This document shows positions 60,234 through 64,000 of a stretch of DNA of 64,000 bases, piece by piece; the stretch's first letter is position 1; each line of letters opens with the position of its first letter. The stretch comes from Russula earlei. Lineage: Eukaryota; Basidiomycota; Agaricomycetes; Russulales; Russulaceae. The notes below the pieces were generated by a model. It was not told the origin of the DNA. It ran no database searches and saw only the letters and a program-made list of their open reading frames with translations. The stretch spans positions 51,464-115,463 of the forward strand of contig JAGFNK010000136.1 in the NCBI GenBank assembly GCA_025769875.1, read 5' to 3'. The position numbers were made by a program, and so were the translations under genes.

Positions 60234-60572
60234 CGGATGGATCACTGACGATCGAGTGAAGTTGCCATTTGTTGTTGATCTATTATGTACTGTTGGTACA
60301 TGCTCTGTGGTCACGAACCCGAGTTCATACGGCCATTTACTTGTTGTAACTTACAGTTGTCATATCTGACCGTGTCATCTCGAAGAATCAAATTTCAAGG
60401 TCGGTCCCTGTTCCAGTAGTGCCTGCAGGGACGGGACAGACCACGCTAGCAAGCGAACCAATTGGGAAGACGCCGCACTCGGCCCGCCCTTTCGCGAGAG
60501 CGAGAAAGAGAGAGATAAAAGCTCGGACTGGCCTCCTTTATCTACTTAATATCTCACATCTCGACCGCCACT
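60234..60572. other. Short intergenic region
   Basis: Between the protease stop and the start assigned to the permease. It contains an A-rich gagataaaagc at about 60512-60522, possibly a TATA element of the permease gene. Confidence 0.4.
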
Positions 60573-63096
60573 ATGTCAGATTCCTCTATCAAGAACAAGC
60601 CTGAGGGCAACCAAGAGGAAGGATCTTCCACCGACAACGATGAACTCCAGCTGGTGAAGATCACTGTCCTCGACGCTGCGGTGGCAGAACACCCGACGTA
60701 GGCCTGAGAGCACTCGATTCAATCGGTAACGTCCCCGTTTATGGTGGTGTAACCCTGGATGGCTGCGGGTATCCCTGCCCCTGCTGTCCTCCCGTGCGCG
60801 TAAAACCCCTTCTCGCTTCACAAGCGCGATGGCTGGTGGCGTTCGGGGTTCATGCAAGCAGGGATTGAGATTATACCGCTCGAACCTGATCAGCGCTCAG
60901 ACCTGCGTAGGGAAGCCCCCAGTCTCACACTTACCTTTCCCCCCCTCGCCCGCTTTTTTTTCAAGGGTGGGGGCAGACTTAGGAATCGCTGACATTATCT
61001 CCCTGTTCTCCCCTTGTAGCAACAACTTGGTTATAAGCAAGTGCGTAAAACTCGTTGTCAGTAGTAATGGTCCCCAATAATTTCCCTACCGCAGACTTTG
61101 CATCGCACTTGGCACTTGCTAGAGAACTTCGCTGCGAGCTTTTGCGCTCTGAATTTCATTGGTGGCGTAAGGTTTGCACTTTCTCGTATTGCAAATCCAA
61201 CCCTTGGCTCACTTTCTACTTAGGACTGGTCTTTTCCTGGGTCTGCAAGCTGGTGGGCCTGTAGCAATATGGTACATTTGATGCAAGGCCAGCGGCATGT
61301 CGAATGAGTAATCCTAACCGATGCATTCAACTTCCCCAGGTCTTCTTTCCTCATAACTATGGTTTTCATGTTCATCACCGCTGGCGTCCTCGCCGAAATC
61401 TGCTCTGCATTGCCCCTTAGTGGCTCAATCTACATTTGGGCCGCCGAAAGTGCAGGACCAAAATATGCCCGGTTCTTTGGCTTTCTTGTCGCCTGGTGGT
61501 CAACTACCGCTTGGATGACATTCGCGGCCGGCAACTGTCAAGTATGTCATAACTTCGTTCCTCCACCTGAAGTCTTGTTCTGACCAGAGTAGGCAACGGC
61601 GAACTACATCGTGTCACAACTTGCTGTGTGGGAGGTCAACTTTCCCGGTGGTACCGGACTCGACAACGTCAGATGGCGGGCATTCGTTTGGGGCGTCTCC
61701 GAAGTTATGCTATTCTTGTCCATCGCAGTCAATTACCTCCCTCCAAAATGGTACAAGGGCGTGTTCCGTTTCTCGCTCTTCATTATGATGCTCGACTTTT
61801 TCCTCTGCCTCATCTGGCTCCCGATCGCCGTCCACAACACCTATGGGTTCCGTTCTGCAGACTTTGTCTTCACTTCGACATGTACGTTCCCTTTTGTTTA
61901 GGCAGGGGATGCTGACTAACGGACAAAAGACAACGGAACCGGTGCCCCTGCGGGATGGAACTATATTCTGTCATTGTGAGCAGTAGCGCGCGATTCTCTC
62001 CCATTCGAGAAATCTGATGGGTTTCTAAGCCTCTTCACCGCTGGCATTTTAACGGGCTTTGACGCTTCTGGTCACATCGCTGAAGAGACGAAAAACGCGA
62101 GGTTGGTTTACTAATCGCGTCATGCCTCCTTTCTTACACCACTTTTTGTCAAATACAAGTGTTGTCGCCGGTCGGGGCATCATCACGAGCGCGATCGCCA
62201 CCGGCGTGTGCGGATTCATCTCAATCATCGTTTTCTTGTTCTGTATCCCAGACTTGGACACCTTCTTCGCGCTTGCCGCCCCGCAACCTTTCGTGCAGGT
62301 CTATGCCGCTGCTCTTGGCAAAGGACCCAGCATCTTCATGACTGCCCTTGCCGTGCTCGGTCTCATTTTGGTGGGCGCCTTTTGTGTCTTTCCCCCTATC
62401 TTGTTCAAGCTGACATTCATGAATGACCGTTCTCCTGCTTGCTTCCTCGTTTCAACACAGAACACCAGCATAGCCGTTGTGGCCGCCTCGCGGCTCATTT
62501 TTGCCGTCGCACGCGATGGCGTACTCCCGCTTTCGGGCTGGATAGGACGTGTCGACGGCCACAGGCAGCCCAAGAACGCTGTGACGGTCATGTTCGTCTT
62601 TGCCGCGACGCTGCTGTGCTCCATTATACCTAGTCAGGTCGCGTTCACGTCGCTCATATCCGCGGGCGGCGTGCCGACCATCGCGGCGTACTGCCTTATC
62701 GCGCTTCTGCGCCTTACGCAGACTCCGAACTCTTTCAAGACGTCCCACTTCTACCTTGGACGCTGGGCACGACCGATGTACCTCTCAACGGTGCTCTTCA
62801 ACGGGCTTGTCTTTGTGGTGCGTTCCCTTTGGAAGCAGCCGTCCCTATCGATTCGGCGTGCTGATCGACGGGGCATGCAGGTCATGATATCCCCGTTCTA
62901 TTTCCCCGTGACGGCCAGCACGTTCAATTTTGCATGCGTCATCTTTGGCTCGGTGACGATTTTCGCGATCCTCAGTTGGTATTTCATTCCTGCGGAGAAA
63001 TGGCTGCGCCAGGAACAAATCGAGCAGGCGATGCGCATTACCGAGGGTAACACCGATCCCAGGGAGACGTACCCTTCCCTTCAGCGTGCCGAATGA
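60573..63096 (+). CDS. APC-family amino-acid / GABA-type permease
   Basis: Ten 3' exons are clear: 61020-61040, 61095-61171, 61224-61271, 61340-61541, 61593-61881, 61930-61975, 62030-62101, 62160-62370, 62461-62817 and 62881-63096, GT-AG introns of 48-90 nt, 512 residues in frame. They begin QQLGYKQTLHRTWHLLENF and ASFCALNFIGGVR, then show the multi-span core of the amino acid/choline transporter (APC) superfamily: LAEICSALPLSGSIYIWAAE, FGFLVAWWSTTAW, GFDASGHIAEETKNA, ASRLIFAVARDGVLPLSGW, SLISAGGVPTIAAY. Fungal members take up amino acids, GABA or choline by proton symport at the plasma membrane or vacuole. The first exon is tentative: the ATG at 60573 opens MSDSSIKNKPEGNQEE, a plausible cytosolic start, but its splice to 61020 does not close cleanly in frame. 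Confidence 0.92.
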
Positions 63097-63274
63097 GCGA
63101 CCCAGAGAAAAAAAAATAGTACCGCCGTTCAATGAATCTCGAGGTAGTTGACCTCGACAGCTGGCGAGGACTGCCGAATCGTGTTTTACTTTTTACTTTT
63201 TTTGTCTTTTCTCGAAATCAAAGAGGGATTGTGTATATATCCCTCCTCTATATTCTACGTTTTTTGAAATGACA

Positions 63275-64000
63275 TCAGAATGGTTCGAATCCCAATGCCC
63301 CCAGACAAGCGCCCTCTACGTCCTCTATCTGGGGGTTAGGTAGATGCAGTCAGGCAAGCAGGTTGCAGTGTGACAGTAGTCCAGGGGAGAGAGGACGACC
63401 TACCTCTTTAGGAGCACCTGCACTGAGCACGACGGGGTGTTCTGCGCCGATGAGTACTTCGTCTTCGATGCGCATGCCGAGCCCATGAAAATGCTTGGGA
63501 AATTGAGGGTCGGGCGGGACGTAAACACCTATTCAAGTGCAACCGTCAGAAATGACGACGACAAACAGGCCCGACCAAACGCGCAGGCTCGCATACCGGG
63601 CTCGACGGTGATGACCATCCCTTCCTTCAATCTGGACGGCAACGGCAACATAATAGCGATGATAACAAAGGGTTAACAACCGGGAGGAGTTCTCAGGGAG
63701 AAAGCTCACAACGCGCTCCTCTCCACGGTCCCCGATTCGTGCAGATCTATACAACCCCACCCCCAAAAAGGTCGCCGAGCTGTTATTATCGCAGCCGAGC
63801 GCAGAGCGGAAAAAAAAAAAAAGAGAGACTCGCCGATACCGATGGGATGCGCCAGGTAATGCGGATACAGGACGCGCTCCAGGACGGACGACCCGGAGGG
63901 GCACGACAGGCCGACATGCGCGAGTTCGACGCGGAGGAGGTCGACCGAGCGGCGGTGGAGGGATTCGAGCGAGTGGCCGCGCGCGACGGCGCACTCTTTC
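63275..64000 (-). CDS. X-Pro aminopeptidase (ICP55-like), 3' part
   Basis: The gene runs in from the right edge. Exons, 5' to 3': from the edge to 63840, 63746-63713, 63631-63597, 63528-63404 and 63328-63275, with GT-AG introns of 93, 81, 68 and 75 nt. The peptide reads LYPHYLAHPI then DLHESGTVERSA, LKEGMVITVEPG, VYVPPDPQFPKHFHGLGMR, IEDEVLIGAEHPVVLS, and ends EDVEGACLGALGFEPF. The His, Glu and Glu metal ligands of the M24B fold sit in LHESG, ITVEPG and IEDEVL. This matches mitochondrial X-Pro aminopeptidases of the ICP55/XPNPEP3 type, which remove an N-terminal residue from imported proteins. The 3' ends of this gene and the permease face each other, 178 nt apart. Confidence 0.88.

Noticed and set aside
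1..64000. CRISPR arrays, tRNA or rRNA genes
   Set aside because: No repeat-spacer pattern, no cloverleaf with conserved T-loop motif and no rRNA-like stretch was recognised by eye; a covariance-model scan would be needed to exclude tRNAs.

Overview
This window reads as nuclear DNA of a filamentous basidiomycete, most likely an Agaricomycete. The protein genes are broken by many short GT-AG introns of about 46-90 nt. Two relics of the DUF6535 membrane-protein family, expanded in Agaricomycetes, are present. The remaining genes (MED13, a BIG1/VOA1-like protein, a PalI/SUR7-like protein, a membrane-anchored aspartic protease, an APC-type amino-acid permease, an ICP55-like X-Pro aminopeptidase) are ordinary fungal families. 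No rRNA, tRNA or CRISPR array was recognised.

Layout. (1) 1-26.8 kb is gene-rich host DNA: a DUF6535 relic, an NmrA/isoflavone-reductase-like gene, a small gene made of two duplicated exons, a BIG1/VOA1-like gene, a damaged mitochondrial-type membrane protein gene, a C2H2 zinc-finger regulator, a second DUF6535 relic, MED13 of the Mediator kinase module, two single-pass membrane proteins of unknown role, and a PalI/SUR7-like gene. (2) 26.8-50 kb is a lower-GC transposon landfill. A degenerate unknown reading frame (called ORF-X here) is interrupted by a foldback MITE and by a hAT transposon. The hAT transposase gene is split by a solo LTR, that LTR is split by a PIF/Harbinger element, and the Harbinger transposase gene is split by two solo LTRs lying head to head. 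Nearly every level is supported by a target-site duplication. Next to this nest lies a 4.4 kb element with long inverted repeats that carries a decayed cytochrome P450 gene, followed by a Tc1/mariner copy with one nonsense codon. (3) 50-53.8 kb is GC-rich DNA with simple repeats and a probable small secreted protein gene. (4) 53.9-57.2 kb is a second Harbinger copy in the opposite orientation. (5) 57.2-64 kb is host DNA again: aspartic protease, amino-acid permease, and the 3' part of an X-Pro aminopeptidase that runs off the right edge.

Genes and decay. I see no pathway cluster. The genes are housekeeping, cell-surface and transport functions around a repeat-rich island. The recurring theme is broken frames: the N-terminal third of MED13, the PalI-like gene and two other host genes each need a one-base frame change or a stop read-through to match their own downstream frames, while neighbouring genes (NmrA-like, BIG1-like, zinc finger, aspartic protease, permease) splice cleanly. 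This may be true decay or residual assembly indels; the sequence alone cannot decide.
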